A DNA stretch of 64,000 nt from CAYYFX01 sp046330135 (GCA_046330135.1 JAXLTI010000003.1:930001-994000); one strand, 5' to 3'; shown: positions 24,380 through 34,365, counted from the stretch's first letter. The notes: generated by a model not told the origin, from the letters alone. Numbers and translations are program-made.

Positions 24380-25594
24380 CTACCGGATCTCCTTCGGGTC
24401 CACGCCGATCTTCTTCGCCATCTCGCGGAGGATCTTCCGTCCGATCACGATGCGCTGGACCTGGCTGGTGCCCTCGTAGATCTGGCAGACCTTCACGTCG
24501 CGCATGAGCTTCTCCACGGGATACTCCCTCGAGTAGCCGTAGCCGCCGAAGATCTGCACGGCGTCCGTGGTGATGCGCATCGCGTTGTCCGACGTGAACA
24601 GCTTCGCGATGGCGACCTCCATGTTGTTGTCCATGCCCTGGTCCACGAGCCAGGCGCAGTACCAGGTGAGGAGGCGCCCCGCGGTGATGTCGCGCTGCAT
24701 GTCCGCCAGCAGGAACTGCACGCCCTGGTGGTTGCCGATGAACGTGCCGAACGTCTTGCGCTCGAGCGAGTAGCGAAGGCTGTGGTCCAGCGCGCACTGC
24801 GAGACGCCCACCGCGCCCGCGGCGATCGCCGGCCGCGTGCGCTGGAAGGTCTGCATGGCGAGGTAGAACCCCGTGCCTTCCTCGCCGAGACGGTTCGCGA
24901 CGGGGACCTCCGCGTCGTCCATGTTGATGTCGCAGGTGTACGACGCGCGCTGCCCCATCATGTCTTCCTTCTTGCCGAGCGACACGCCGGGGAAGTCCTT
25001 CTCGACGACGAACGCGCTCACGCCCTTGTGCGCCTTCGAGGGATCGGTCGAGGCGAAGATCACGAACCAGTCCGACGCGCCGGCGCCGGTGATCCAGCGC
25101 TTCACGCCGTTCAGCACGTACTTGTCGCCCTTGCGCACCGCGGTGGCCTTGAGCGAGCCGGGATCGCTGCCCACTTCGGGCTCGGTCAGGCCGTACGCAC
25201 AGTGCGCGTACCGCTCGGTCAAGCCGCCGAGGTACTTCTTCTTCTGCTCCGCGTTGCCCGCGAGCTTCACGGGCACGATGCCGAGGTTGTTCGCCATGAT
25301 TGCGAGCGAAATGCCCATGCACCCGTGCGCCAGCTCTTCCGCGATCAGGCACTCGTCGAAGCAGCTGAGCCCGAGGCCGCCGTACTCCTCCGGCACGATG
25401 CAGTTCATCAGCCCCAGCTCCCAGGCCTTCTTGGCGATCTCGGCGGGGAACGTGCCCTCGCGGTCGTGATGCTCGGCCACCGCGGGGGTGATCTCGTTGT
25501 CCGAGAAGTCGCGGGCGAGCTTGCGGATCTCCTCCTGCTCCTTCGTGAGCTGGAAGGAGGGGCCGGCGGCGGCGGTCGCGGTGGTCGTCGACAT
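24380..25594 (-). CDS. Acyl-CoA dehydrogenase
   Basis: A 404-residue flavoenzyme of fatty- or branched-acid beta-oxidation. Motifs: YGLTEPEVGSDPGSL (FAD/substrate), KRWITGAGASDWFVIFA, the C-terminal FGGYGYSREYPVEKLMRD and the catalytic base Glu374 in QIYEGTSQVQRIVIGR. The ATG at 25594 has GGGAG upstream and matches the family start. It probably shares a transcript with the ATL gene downstream. Chain-length preference cannot be read. Confidence 0.93.
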   Translation of the reverse strand: MSTTTATAAAGPSFQLTKEQEEIRKLARDFSDNEITPAVAEHHDREGTFPAEIAKKAWELGLMNCIVPEEYGGLGLSCFDECLIAEELAHGCMGISLAIMANNLGIVPVKLAGNAEQKKKYLGGLTERYAHCAYGLTEPEVGSDPGSLKATAVRKGDKYVLNGVKRWITGAGASDWFVIFASTDPSKAHKGVSAFVVEKDFPGVSLGKKEDMMGQRASYTCDINMDDAEVPVANRLGEEGTGFYLAMQTFQRTRPAIAAGAVGVSQCALDHSLRYSLERKTFGTFIGNHQGVQFLLADMQRDITAGRLLTWYCAWLVDQGMDNNMEVAIAKLFTSDNAMRITTDAVQIFGGYGYSREYPVEKLMRDVKVCQIYEGTSQVQRIVIGRKILREMAKKIGVDPKEIR

Positions 25595-25731
25595 GTTCTC
25601 TCCCGCGCGCGGGGTGGCGCGAACTGATTGAAGACAGGCGAGTTGCGCGTGGTCCGGTCGCAGGTTGGCAAGATACCGACGCCCGCGAACCGGCGTCAAG
25701 GATGGGAAGCCGCCCGCTCGCGGGCGGGGCC

Positions 25732-26871
25732 TCACCGAGGATCCGGAAGGGAAGCCGGCCGGGCAAGCCGTCTGAGGATGCGCCGCGCCGGGGACGAGAG
25801 GGCGCGGCCGTCCGCCTCGCCCACGTCGTGCCAGGTCAGCTCGGCGCCGTCCGGGCCCCGGAGCAGGCGATCTTCCCGCCCGCGCCGGCGAGGCGTCGCC
25901 GCATAGACGTCGAGGACGATGCGCCGGTACGTCACGCCGTGCCGGATCGCGCCGAGCTTCGCACCGACGTCGACGGGAAACGGGAGGATCGCGACGGCGT
26001 CTTCGACGCCGGTGGAGCGATCACCGTCCGCGCCGGTGAAGGCGCCGGGGAGATCCCAGAGACCGGGCGAGACCTCCCCCTCTCGTCGGCGCCGGAGCAG
26101 CACCCGGCCGTCGCTTCGCACGAGCAGCACGGCCCGCGCGACGTCCACGCTCGCTCGCTTCGCCGGGAGGCGCGGCAGCGCGTCCACGCGGCCGGTGCGG
26201 CGTGCGACGCAGAGGGCCGCGCAGGGGCACGCCGCGCAGCGAGGGCGCTTGGGCAGGCACACGAGGGCGCCGAGCTCCATCTGCGCCTGGTTCACCACGG
26301 CGGGCGGGCCTTCCGCCACCACCTCCGCGGCGATTCGCCACAGCCGCTTCGACGTGACGGCCTTCGAGACGTCTCCCGCCTCGCCGAAGACGCGGCACAG
26401 CACGCGCGTGACGTTGCCATCCACGATCGGCTCGCGCTCCCCCAGCGCGATCGAGAGGATCGCGCCCGCGGTGTAGCGCCCGATGCCCGGGAGGTCGCGC
26501 ACGTCGCGCAGGTCGTCCGGAAAGCGGCCGGCGTGCCGGCGCACGATCTCCTTCGCGCCCGCATGCAGGTTCCGCGCGCGGCGGTAGTAGCCGAGGCCGC
26601 TCCACGCTTCGAGCACCGCTTCGTCGGAGGCCGCGGCGAGGGCGGCGATCGTGGGGAAGCGGCCCAGGAAGCGCTCGAAGTACGGGATCACCGTCTCCAC
26701 GCGCGTCTGCTGGAGCATGATCTCCGAGACCCACACGCGATACGGCGTGGGCTCGCGGCGCCACGGGAGGTCGCGCGCCGCCTCCCGGTACCACGGCACC
26801 AGCGCGGCGCGGTACGCGGCCACCGCCTTCTTCGGGGCGCGCGGCGCCCGTGGTCCCTTCGAGGTGGTCAC
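25732..26871 (-). CDS. mutY: A/G-specific adenine glycosylase MutY
   Basis: 379 residues. It removes A opposite 8-oxoG. The catalytic Glu50 (SEIMLQQTRV) and Asp151 (VDGNVTRVL) are present, with the HhH LPGIGRYTAGAI and the 4Fe-4S ligands Cys205, Cys212, Cys215 and Cys221 in the classical 6-2-5 spacing. A C-terminal Nudix-like 8-oxoG recognition domain follows (VLLRRRREGEVSPGLWDLPG). The gene is complete and divergent from the Lon-like gene. Confidence 0.95.
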   Translation of the reverse strand: MTTSKGPRAPRAPKKAVAAYRAALVPWYREAARDLPWRREPTPYRVWVSEIMLQQTRVETVIPYFERFLGRFPTIAALAAASDEAVLEAWSGLGYYRRARNLHAGAKEIVRRHAGRFPDDLRDVRDLPGIGRYTAGAILSIALGEREPIVDGNVTRVLCRVFGEAGDVSKAVTSKRLWRIAAEVVAEGPPAVVNQAQMELGALVCLPKRPRCAACPCAALCVARRTGRVDALPRLPAKRASVDVARAVLLVRSDGRVLLRRRREGEVSPGLWDLPGAFTGADGDRSTGVEDAVAILPFPVDVGAKLGAIRHGVTYRRIVLDVYAATPRRRGREDRLLRGPDGAELTWHDVGEADGRALSSPARRILRRLARPASLPDPR

Positions 26872-26911
26872 GACGGCATTCTAGCGCCTCCCCGCATTCG
26901 CCTCTTCCCGG

Positions 26912-26917
26912 TATGAT
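26912..26917 (+). promoter_or_regulatory. Possible -10 box (TATGAT) before the Lon-like gene
   Basis: TATGAT matches the sigma70 -10 at 5 of 6 positions and lies 40 nt upstream of the ATG at 26957, in the short divergent gap with mutY. The -35 region is not convincing. Confidence 0.35.
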
Positions 26918-26956
26918 CCCTTCCCCCGCCTGCTCACCCCCGCCCCGGGAGGCACG

Positions 26957-29431
26957 ATGGACGAGCGCTCCGCGCCCACACCCGCCTCGGAACGTCCCGC
27001 GGTGGACGGTCTGCTGATGGCGCCGGACGTCGCGCCCCTGCCGTTCGAGGAGCTGCGCTGGACCTGCGAGCCTTCCACCCTGCCCTTCGCATCCACCGCG
27101 GACCTGGAGCCGAACCGCGAGATCATCGGCCAGCGCCGGGCGATCGAGGCCATCACGCTCGGCCTCGAGATGGACGCGCCCGGCTACAACGTCTTCCTCA
27201 CGGGATTCGTCGGGACGGGCCGCAACACCACGATCCGGACCGTCCTCGAGCGGCTCGACCGCACCGCAGCGGCGCCCCCCGACCTCTGCTACGTGTACAA
27301 CTTCTCGAGCTCGGACCATCCCCGGGCGCTCTTCGTGCCTGCCGGGAAGGGACGCGTGTTCGCGGAGAAGATGGCGGTGGCGGTGCGGCGCCTCTCGGCC
27401 GACCTCCCGCGCGTGTTCCAGGAGGAGCCCTACCGGAAGGGCCACGAGCGCATCGAAGAGCGCTATCGCCGCAAGCAGCGCGAGGTCATCCAGGGCTTCG
27501 AGAAGAAGGTCCAGGCGGACGGCTTCGCGCTGGTCCAGGTCCAGGCGGGCGGAGTGTCGGGGCCCCATCTCGTTCCGGTCATCGAGGGCGAGCCGCGCTT
27601 CCTGCCGGACCTCGAAGAGGCCGTGAGCGAAGGGAAGTTCGATGCGAAGCGCTTCGACGAGCTGCGCCGCAAGCACGAGGCGCACGCGGACGAGCTGGCC
27701 GAGGTGGTGCGCGAGGCCATCGAGATCGAGACGGAGATGCGCGCCCGCCTCTCCGCCCACGACGTCGCGTCCGCCCACCCCATCGTCACCGCGTGCGTGG
27801 CGGCGGTCCGCGAGGAGATGAGGGACCAACCCGAGGTCATCGCGTGGCTCGATCTCGTGGAAGAGCACGCGCTGCGCAATCTCAAGAACTTCGTCGGGGG
27901 CGGCGGCGACCCGGCCGAGGGGGACCACGCGAACCCGATGGTGCCCTACCTCGTGAACCTCGTGGTCGACAACGGGAACACGAAGGGCGCGCCGGTCATC
28001 GTCGAGAACACGCCCACGTTGCCGATGCTCTTCGGCATGCTCGAGCGCGGCTGGGCGAAGGACGGCGAAGCCCCGGTGGACCACACGAAGATCAAGGCCG
28101 GCAGCCTGCACCGCGCGAACGGCGGCTACCTGGTGCTGAACGGCGCGGATCTCTTCGCCGAGCCGCTTCTCGTGTGGAACACGATCAAGCGCACCCTGCG
28201 CACGGGACGGCTCGAGATTCCCACGTTCGACCTCCACTGGATGCTCGGCCCGCCCGCGCTGCAGCCCGAGGCGATCTCCATCTCCGTGAAGGTCCTCATC
28301 ATCGGGGACGTGGACCTTTATGCGGCGCTGCTCGCGTACGACGACGAGTTCGCGAAGATCTTCAAGATCCGCGCGGACTTCGACACGGAGATGGACAACG
28401 TCCCCGAGAGCCGCACCCTGTACGGCGCCTTCATCCAGCGGCTCGTGGAGGAGGAGAAGATCCTCCCCTTCGACCGCGGCGGCGTGGCGCAGGTGGTGGA
28501 GCAGGGCACCCGGCTCGCGGGCCGGCGCAACAAGCTCTCCACGCGCTTCAACATGATCGCGGACCTCGTGCGCGAGGCCAGCCACTTCGCGAAGAAGGAA
28601 GGCGTGGGCCTGGTCGAGGCGCGGCACGTGGAGCGGGCGCTCGAGCGCAAGGACTACCGGAACAACCTCTCCTCCGAGCGCATGCGCGAGATGATCGCGG
28701 AAGGGACCGTCTTCATCGACGTCACGGGCGCGAAGATCGGCGAGGTGAACGGACTCGCGGTGTACGAGGTCGGCGAGTACGCCTTCGGGCTGCCGTCGAA
28801 GATCACGGCCTCCGTGGCGCTCGGCAACGCCGGCATCATCAACATCGAGCGCGAGGCGGACCTGTCGGGTCGCACGCACGACAAGGGCGTGCAGATCCTC
28901 GGCGGCTACCTGCGCTCGAAGTACGCGCAGGAGCGGCCGCTCACGCTGTCCGCTTCGATCTGCTTCGAGCAGTCGTATTCCGGAGTGGACGGAGACAGCG
29001 CGTCCTCCACGGAGCTCTACGCCATCCTCTCGGCGCTCGCGGACCTGCCGCTGCGCCAGGACATCGCGGTGACGGGCTCCGTGAACCAGAAGGGCGAGAT
29101 CCAACCGATCGGCGGCGTCAACGAGAAGGTCGAAGGCTTCTTCGACGTGTGCCTCGCGAAGGGGCTCGCGGGAACGCAGGGCGTCCTCATCCCCAAGGCG
29201 AACGTGCCGGACCTCATGCTGGCGTCGCGAGTGGTGGACGCGGTCCGCGCGGGCCGCTTCCGCATCCACGCCGTCCAGTCGATCGACGAGGGGCTCGAGA
29301 TCCTCACCGGCGTGGCCGCCGGCCGGCGCGTCGGGCGGAACCGCTATCCGCTCGGCACGGTGAACGGGCGCGTGGAATCGAAGCTGCGCAAGATGGCCGG
29401 CCTCATGCGGGACTACGGGGCGCACACCTGA
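26957..29431 (+). CDS. Lon-like (LonB/LonC-type) AAA+ protease
   Basis: 824 residues. The N-terminal ATPase region has a weak P-loop (TGFVGTGRNTTI) and a long helical insertion (residues about 130-300). The C-terminal Lon protease domain has the Ser-Lys dyad: Ser681 in VDGDSASSTE and Lys724 in GGVNEKVEGF, 43 residues apart as in Lon. It lacks the N-terminal Lon substrate domain, so it belongs to the group annotated 'AAA family ATPase/Lon-related protease' in many bacteria. ATP-dependent protein quality control is expected. The degenerate P-loop raises the chance of weak ATPase activity. Confidence 0.9.
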   Translation: MDERSAPTPASERPAVDGLLMAPDVAPLPFEELRWTCEPSTLPFASTADLEPNREIIGQRRAIEAITLGLEMDAPGYNVFLTGFVGTGRNTTIRTVLERLDRTAAAPPDLCYVYNFSSSDHPRALFVPAGKGRVFAEKMAVAVRRLSADLPRVFQEEPYRKGHERIEERYRRKQREVIQGFEKKVQADGFALVQVQAGGVSGPHLVPVIEGEPRFLPDLEEAVSEGKFDAKRFDELRRKHEAHADELAEVVREAIEIETEMRARLSAHDVASAHPIVTACVAAVREEMRDQPEVIAWLDLVEEHALRNLKNFVGGGGDPAEGDHANPMVPYLVNLVVDNGNTKGAPVIVENTPTLPMLFGMLERGWAKDGEAPVDHTKIKAGSLHRANGGYLVLNGADLFAEPLLVWNTIKRTLRTGRLEIPTFDLHWMLGPPALQPEAISISVKVLIIGDVDLYAALLAYDDEFAKIFKIRADFDTEMDNVPESRTLYGAFIQRLVEEEKILPFDRGGVAQVVEQGTRLAGRRNKLSTRFNMIADLVREASHFAKKEGVGLVEARHVERALERKDYRNNLSSERMREMIAEGTVFIDVTGAKIGEVNGLAVYEVGEYAFGLPSKITASVALGNAGIINIEREADLSGRTHDKGVQILGGYLRSKYAQERPLTLSASICFEQSYSGVDGDSASSTELYAILSALADLPLRQDIAVTGSVNQKGEIQPIGGVNEKVEGFFDVCLAKGLAGTQGVLIPKANVPDLMLASRVVDAVRAGRFRIHAVQSIDEGLEILTGVAAGRRVGRNRYPLGTVNGRVESKLRKMAGLMRDYGAHT

Positions 29432-29462
29432 GCGGGCAGGCGCGCCCCGCGGCGCCGCGCGC

Positions 29463-30776
29463 TCACCGCAGGAGCAGCACGGGCGCCGTTCGCGCGCCCC
29501 GTTCTTCGCGGACGAGAACGAGGTAGACGCCCGCGGCCACGCGCGCGCCGTTCTCCGCGCGGCCGTCCCATCGAGTCTCGGCCGTGCCCGCCCCACGCCG
29601 GCCGCTGGCGAGCGTGCGGACGCGACGCCCCGCCACATCGAGAATCGTGACGGAGACGTCGCCGTCTCGGGCCACGGACCAGCGGATCCGTGCGCCTTCG
29701 TCGGCTCGGAACGGATTCGGCGAGACCGACACCGCGAGGTCTCGATTCCCGCGCGACGTCTCGGGCGCTCCCGTGGCGCCGCTCTGATCGAACCAGAACG
29801 GCCCCACGTCCGCGACCGTGCCGTCCGGATCGTGCGGCAGCGAGGGGTCGCCCGCGTCGATCGCCGGGCTCGACGGCTGCAGGCGGAAGTCCAGCGCGTC
29901 GACGTCGCGAAGGAGGGGATCGCCGTCCGCGTTCCCGTACACGAGGTCGGTGGCGCTGACGTCGTTGCTCGCCGCCCCGCTGAAGTTGCCGCCGGCCGGC
30001 GGCCACAGGAGCGCGGCCACGACGTTCGCGTGGAAGAGGTTGTGGTAGATGGCCGCGGGCTCCGAGCTGAGCCAGCAGATCCCGCGACCCCGCGGCGGCA
30101 CCGTGGCCGTCGTCCCGTTCTCGAAGAAGATGTTCTGCCGGATCGTCGGCGCCGAGCTCGTGCTCGTGAGCGCTCCGTTGCCGTCGGTGCGCCCGATCAG
30201 GTTGTTCTCGATCACGCCGCGGACGTTGTCGGCGGTGACGACGCCGTGCACGTCCACCGCGTCCCCCAGCACCGTGTCGTAGTTCATCCACACCACGTTG
30301 TGGTGGATCCACGGCGCGCACGCGGGCGGGCCGGCCTTCACGGCGAAGATGCCGGCGCCGCGGAACTGCGCGCCGTTGCTCACGATCAGGTTGTGGTCGA
30401 TCTCGGGGTCGCCCTGCTGCACGAGGAACCCGCCTCCGGAGGGGGCGCGGCCTCCGGTGATGGTGAAACCGCTCACGCGACCGCCCGAGGGAGCGTTCAT
30501 CGACACGACCGACTCCGACCCCTGGGCATCGAGCGTGCAGAGGCCCATGCCCGCGCCCGCGAGATGGACGTCCTGCACCACCGACAGCGGAAACGTCTCG
30601 CCGTTGGCGGAGACGGAGTAGGTCCCCGGGGCCACCTGGACCACGTCTCCCGCGGACGAGGCGGCGAGGGCGGCGCCGATCGTGGCGTAGCTCCCGGGGA
30701 CTTGTCGGATGGTCGCGGCGGCGGGCGCCGCCGCGAGGACAGCGACGGCGGTCCACCGGACGAAGGTCGTCTGCAT
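29463..30776 (-). CDS. Secreted beta-helix protein with C-terminal FlgD-like domain
   Basis: 437 residues. Signal peptide MQTTFVRWTAVAVLAAAPAA, then IRQVPGSYATIGAALAASSA (pectin-lyase-like entry) and parallel beta-helix turns (VSGFTITGG, EIDHNLIVSNGAQFRGAG, VIENNLIGRTDGNG, IYHNLFHANVV). From about residue 350 a FlgD-like domain follows (VSPNPF, VTILDVAGRRVRTLASG, WDGRAENGARVAAGVYLVL) and ends APVLLLR. No catalytic site is evident. It is the last minus-strand gene before the plus-strand Lon-like gene, tail to tail. Confidence 0.82.
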   Translation of the reverse strand: MQTTFVRWTAVAVLAAAPAAATIRQVPGSYATIGAALAASSAGDVVQVAPGTYSVSANGETFPLSVVQDVHLAGAGMGLCTLDAQGSESVVSMNAPSGGRVSGFTITGGRAPSGGGFLVQQGDPEIDHNLIVSNGAQFRGAGIFAVKAGPPACAPWIHHNVVWMNYDTVLGDAVDVHGVVTADNVRGVIENNLIGRTDGNGALTSTSSAPTIRQNIFFENGTTATVPPRGRGICWLSSEPAAIYHNLFHANVVAALLWPPAGGNFSGAASNDVSATDLVYGNADGDPLLRDVDALDFRLQPSSPAIDAGDPSLPHDPDGTVADVGPFWFDQSGATGAPETSRGNRDLAVSVSPNPFRADEGARIRWSVARDGDVSVTILDVAGRRVRTLASGRRGAGTAETRWDGRAENGARVAAGVYLVLVREERGARTAPVLLLR

Positions 30777-31165
30777 TCTGCGCTCCTGGGCCTGGCCATG
30801 CGGCCGGGCCTCATGGTGGGGATGTGTCGACGATCATTCCGGGGCACTGGGGAGCATACGCGGAGCGAGCGGCGCCTAGCTCGGGAAATCCGCGAGCCGC
30901 TCGCCGCGGCGTGGAGGCCCGACGAGGTCGAGCGGATCCACAGGAGCGCATCGTCAGGAAATGTCCCACACGACCACGCGACTCGCGAAGGACGGACGAG
31001 CCGAAGCGGATGCGGGGTGCGCGCGGCCGTGGCCGGCCGGGGGCGAACCGGCGGAGCGCGGGGATCGGACCGGCGCGGCCCGATCCCCGCAACTCCGCGT
31101 CCGAAGCGGAAAGGCTACCCGGCGCAGCCGACGAACGGCGAGGCCGCGTCTCTCCGCAGCTCTCG
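30777..31165. other. Gene-free gap with one hairpin
   Basis: 389 nt between the TonB receptor stop and the beta-helix start, both on the minus strand. The only clear structure is a perfect 11-bp stem, GCGGGGATCGG (31058-31068) with CCGATCCCCGC (31080-31090) and an 11-nt loop, about 75 nt behind the receptor stop. It has no T-run; it could be a factor-assisted terminator or a 3' stabiliser. I see no convincing gene. Confidence 0.5.
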
Positions 31166-33316
31166 TCAGAAGCGGACCTGCAGCCCCCCGTAGAACTCCT
31201 CGGTGGGGCCCGGCTGATAGGAGTTGCCGTCCGGGTCCGGCTCGCTGAACGCGATGTACTCCTTCCCCGTCAGGTTGCGCCCGGCGAGCTGCGCCTCGAT
31301 CTCGTGTCCGGACACGTCCCAGCGCGCGGAGCACCGCGCGTTCAGCAGCCCGAAGCCCTCCACCCACGCGCGGTTGCTCGGGTCCACGGCCCAGCGGTTC
31401 TGGATCTCCTCGCCCACGCCCACCGTGAAGTGGCGCCCGAAGCGGTACTCGGCGTCCAGATACGCCTGGTGCTTCGGCGAGTTCGGCACCCAGGTGTTCT
31501 CGTACACGGTGCCGTTGTACTCCGCGTGGTCGTAGCGGAAGTGCGAGAACGTGTACGCCGCCTGCAGCGTCACGTCCTTCGTGGGCCACCACTCGAGCAG
31601 CGTCTCCGCGCCGTAGCGCTGGCTCTTGCCGGTGTTCTGATAGAACGTCTCGAGCGGACGGTCGGGCACCCGGTAGCGGCCGAAGTCGTTCTCGGTCTGC
31701 AGGTGGAAGACCGCGACGTCGTAGCTGACCTTCGACACGGTGCCGCGTGCGCCCACCTCCTCGCCCGACGACGTCGCCGGGACGAGGCGCGCATTGAAGC
31801 CGCCGAAGCGCTCGGGGTTGTTCGAGAGCTCCTCGGTGGCCGGCGGCAGGAAGCCCTGTCCCCAGCTCGCGTACGCGCCGAAGGAGGCCAGGGGGTTCCA
31901 CGACGCGCCCACGCGCGCCGTGCTCTTCGAGAAGGACGCCTCGCCCGAGAGATCCGTCCCCCCCGCCTTCAGGTCGTCGGCCAGCCGGTCTTTGATCGAG
32001 TCGTGGCGGACGCCCAGCATCAGCGCGGTGTGATGGGCCAGCTCCACGCGATCGAGCACGTAGGCGCCGACGGATCGCTGGTGGATCGTCTGGTCGGCGA
32101 GGATCTCGGAGCCCTCGATGGCCATCCCCAGGTTCGGACGCCGCATCTCGTCGATCACCTGGCCGTCCACGTCGAGCCCCACGGCGATGCGGTTGCGCAC
32201 GTCGCCACGCGTCCACGGCATGCTGTACTGCACGAAGCCGCCGGGCGTCTCGAACCCGCGGTGCAGCACCGACGAGGGCACCGACTCGTCGAAGTGCGTG
32301 TGCCGCGCGTAGAGGCTGAAGTCGAGCTCGTCGCTCCCCCGCGCCGGCACCTGGCCGGTGAAGCCGACGGTGGCTCGCTCGGTCTTCTGGAACTCGTTGT
32401 ACGTGAGGGCGTCGGGGTTCGCCATGCGCCGATCCTGCGCGAGCCACGCGAGGTTCAATCCCTCCGCGTTGTTGTTGAAGAAGCGCGTGCCGCCCACGAT
32501 GCCCGTCAAGCGACCCCGGTTCCCCAGGTGCCAGCTGAACTTCGAGTAGAGGTTCGCCGCCGAGTAAGCGGTGTGCTCGCGGTAGCCGTCGCCTTCGGTG
32601 CGCGAGAACGACGCGCGATACGCCGTCTTGCCGGCGAGTCCGCTCGCCTCGGCCAGCTCCTTCTTGAAGCCGTAGGAGCCGCCGGTGAAGTCGGCGCGCC
32701 CGCCGACGGGCGCGCCCTCGCCGTCGCGCGTGAAGAGGTTCATCACGCCGCCCGCGGACCCGCCGCCGTAGAGCGCGGACGCGGGGCCGCGGAAGACCTC
32801 GATGCGCTGGATCGTCGCCCAGTCCACATCGAAGAGGTCCGGCGCGAACCCCGAGGGATCGTTGAGCGGCAGATCGTCCAGAAGGACCTTGATCCCGCGG
32901 ACGCCGCGCTCCGTGAGGATGCCGATGCCGCGCGAGGACATGTGCACGCGCTCGCCATCGGCCTGGTTGTCCACCTTCACGCCCGGGACGAGCTTCAGCG
33001 CCTCGTCGGCCGCGATCGCGCGCGGCATGCTGCGCAACGCGTGCTCCACGACAGTGGTGGCGCCGGGATTCTCCGCGAACGGAACGCGCAGCCGCGAGGC
33101 CGTGACGACGATCGGCGGCAGCGTGTGTCTTGCCACCGGGGTCGTGTCGGACGCCCCCGCCTCCGTGACCGAGGAGGTTCCCGTGGATGCGGCCGGAGCC
33201 GCCGGGGCCGTCTCGGCCGCGAGGACGGCCTCCGCCGGCGGCGGCGCGGCGCTCGCCGGTTGCAGCGCGGAAGCCGATACGAAGAGCAGCGTGACGGCAA
33301 TGAGTCTCTTGGTCAT
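31166..33316 (-). CDS. TonB-dependent outer-membrane receptor
   Basis: 716 residues. Signal peptide MTKRLIAVTLLFVSASALQ; an Ala/Pro/Thr-rich linker; a TonB-box-like PPIVVTASRLRVPF near 66; plug domain (ALRSMPRAIAADEALKLVPG, RGIGILTERGVRGIKVLLDD, RIEVFRGPASALYGGGSAGG); then a beta-barrel ending in Phe (GLQVRF). It imports a siderophore, cobalamin or another chelate; the ligand is not apparent and no B12 or Fur motif is obvious upstream. The start ATG at 33316 is chosen for the signal peptide and an upstream GGGGGAC. It is divergent from the beta-propeller gene. Confidence 0.93.
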   Translation of the reverse strand: MTKRLIAVTLLFVSASALQPASAAPPPAEAVLAAETAPAAPAASTGTSSVTEAGASDTTPVARHTLPPIVVTASRLRVPFAENPGATTVVEHALRSMPRAIAADEALKLVPGVKVDNQADGERVHMSSRGIGILTERGVRGIKVLLDDLPLNDPSGFAPDLFDVDWATIQRIEVFRGPASALYGGGSAGGVMNLFTRDGEGAPVGGRADFTGGSYGFKKELAEASGLAGKTAYRASFSRTEGDGYREHTAYSAANLYSKFSWHLGNRGRLTGIVGGTRFFNNNAEGLNLAWLAQDRRMANPDALTYNEFQKTERATVGFTGQVPARGSDELDFSLYARHTHFDESVPSSVLHRGFETPGGFVQYSMPWTRGDVRNRIAVGLDVDGQVIDEMRRPNLGMAIEGSEILADQTIHQRSVGAYVLDRVELAHHTALMLGVRHDSIKDRLADDLKAGGTDLSGEASFSKSTARVGASWNPLASFGAYASWGQGFLPPATEELSNNPERFGGFNARLVPATSSGEEVGARGTVSKVSYDVAVFHLQTENDFGRYRVPDRPLETFYQNTGKSQRYGAETLLEWWPTKDVTLQAAYTFSHFRYDHAEYNGTVYENTWVPNSPKHQAYLDAEYRFGRHFTVGVGEEIQNRWAVDPSNRAWVEGFGLLNARCSARWDVSGHEIEAQLAGRNLTGKEYIAFSEPDPDGNSYQPGPTEEFYGGLQVRF

Positions 33317-33474
33317 GTCGCAGTCCCCCGGGGTATGGACCGTAGTCGTGTCCATGATCCGCGTCGGAGACCCGCCGGGGACGCGCAAACGCGCCGGACA
33401 TGACGGGAATCAGTTGGAAACATGACGAAGATCAGTCGCGTAAGTCAGAACTGCGTCAGATCGCCCCGGCGAGG

Positions 33475-34365
33475 ATGAGCGCATTGCGCGACCTTCGGAG
33501 GCTCGCCTGCAGCGCGGCTGCCTGCAGCGCCGCTGGTCTGCTGGCGATCGGGGCCGTGAAGGCGGGGGCCTCGCCCACGAGCACGGTCTGGTCGGTGCTC
33601 GCCGTGCGGCAGCCCCGGCCGCAGGAGACGCCCTTCGAAGACCGGACGCGGTATCTCCGCCCTTCCGAGGATGTCGACTCCGTGGCGGGACCCGACGGAC
33701 TGCGCGCGGTCGTTCGCACGGATGACGAACACCATGCGCGCGTCTTCGTCGAGGACGCGCGTGCGGGGACGACCTCGCTGCTCCTCGATGCATGGACCTG
33801 CATGCCGCGGTGGTCGCCGGACGGGCGGTGGATCGCTTGCTCCGTCTGGCGCTCCATCAAGCGGCACGGCGACCTCACGATCGTCGACGCCCATGCGAGG
33901 GCCCCGGTGATCGATCCCGACGCCGCCGCCTCCCTCAGCGACATGAAGTGGTCGCCGGATTCGCGCACGATCGCGGCGGACGGCGGTGCGTACGATCACC
34001 CGGGGACGCTTCTCTACACCGTCGCCATCCCGAGCGGCACCGTGTCGGTCCTCGACACCTGCGCCACCTTCTCGGACTACGACTTCTCGTGGAGCCCGAA
34101 CAGTCGCTGGATCGCCTTCGCACGGCCGACCGCGGTCGATCCCGTCGGCGGGGATCCGATCGCCGCCGACCTTTGGGTCGTGGAGCCGGCCACGGGAAGG
34201 AAGCAGCAGCTTCTGGTCACGCCGGATTGGATCGAGGGCCGCCCCCTCTGGATCACCGATCGCACCATCCAGATCGATCAGGTGCGCTGGAACGGAGACG
34301 AGTGGGAGGGCGAGCGGCTGCGGGTGGTGGAGCTGACGCCGCCGGAGGACTCAGGCTCGCGGTGA
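33475..34365 (+). CDS. Exported TolB-like beta-propeller protein
   Basis: 296 residues. Signal peptide MSALRDLRRLACSAAACSAA with a Cys that could be read as a weak lipobox. Repeats of the WD40-like/TolB propeller type are visible: MPRWSPDGRWIACSVW, MKWSPDSRTIAADGG, FSWSPNSRWIAFARP, then a final PLWITDRTIQIDQVRW. Periplasmic scaffold or ligand-binding role; unknown partner. It may function with the divergent TonB receptor, but that is only proximity. It converges on the Nudix gene that ends the big operon. Confidence 0.75.
   Translation: MSALRDLRRLACSAAACSAAGLLAIGAVKAGASPTSTVWSVLAVRQPRPQETPFEDRTRYLRPSEDVDSVAGPDGLRAVVRTDDEHHARVFVEDARAGTTSLLLDAWTCMPRWSPDGRWIACSVWRSIKRHGDLTIVDAHARAPVIDPDAAASLSDMKWSPDSRTIAADGGAYDHPGTLLYTVAIPSGTVSVLDTCATFSDYDFSWSPNSRWIAFARPTAVDPVGGDPIAADLWVVEPATGRKQQLLVTPDWIEGRPLWITDRTIQIDQVRWNGDEWEGERLRVVELTPPEDSGSR

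Noticed and set aside
31058..31090. Rho-independent terminator behind the TonB receptor
   Set aside because: The 11-bp stem is perfect but no T-run follows on either strand, so it is listed only as a hairpin.
33317..33474. Cobalamin or other riboswitch upstream of the TonB receptor
   Set aside because: I could not find the B12-box-like core or a convincing multi-helix junction in this short divergent gap.
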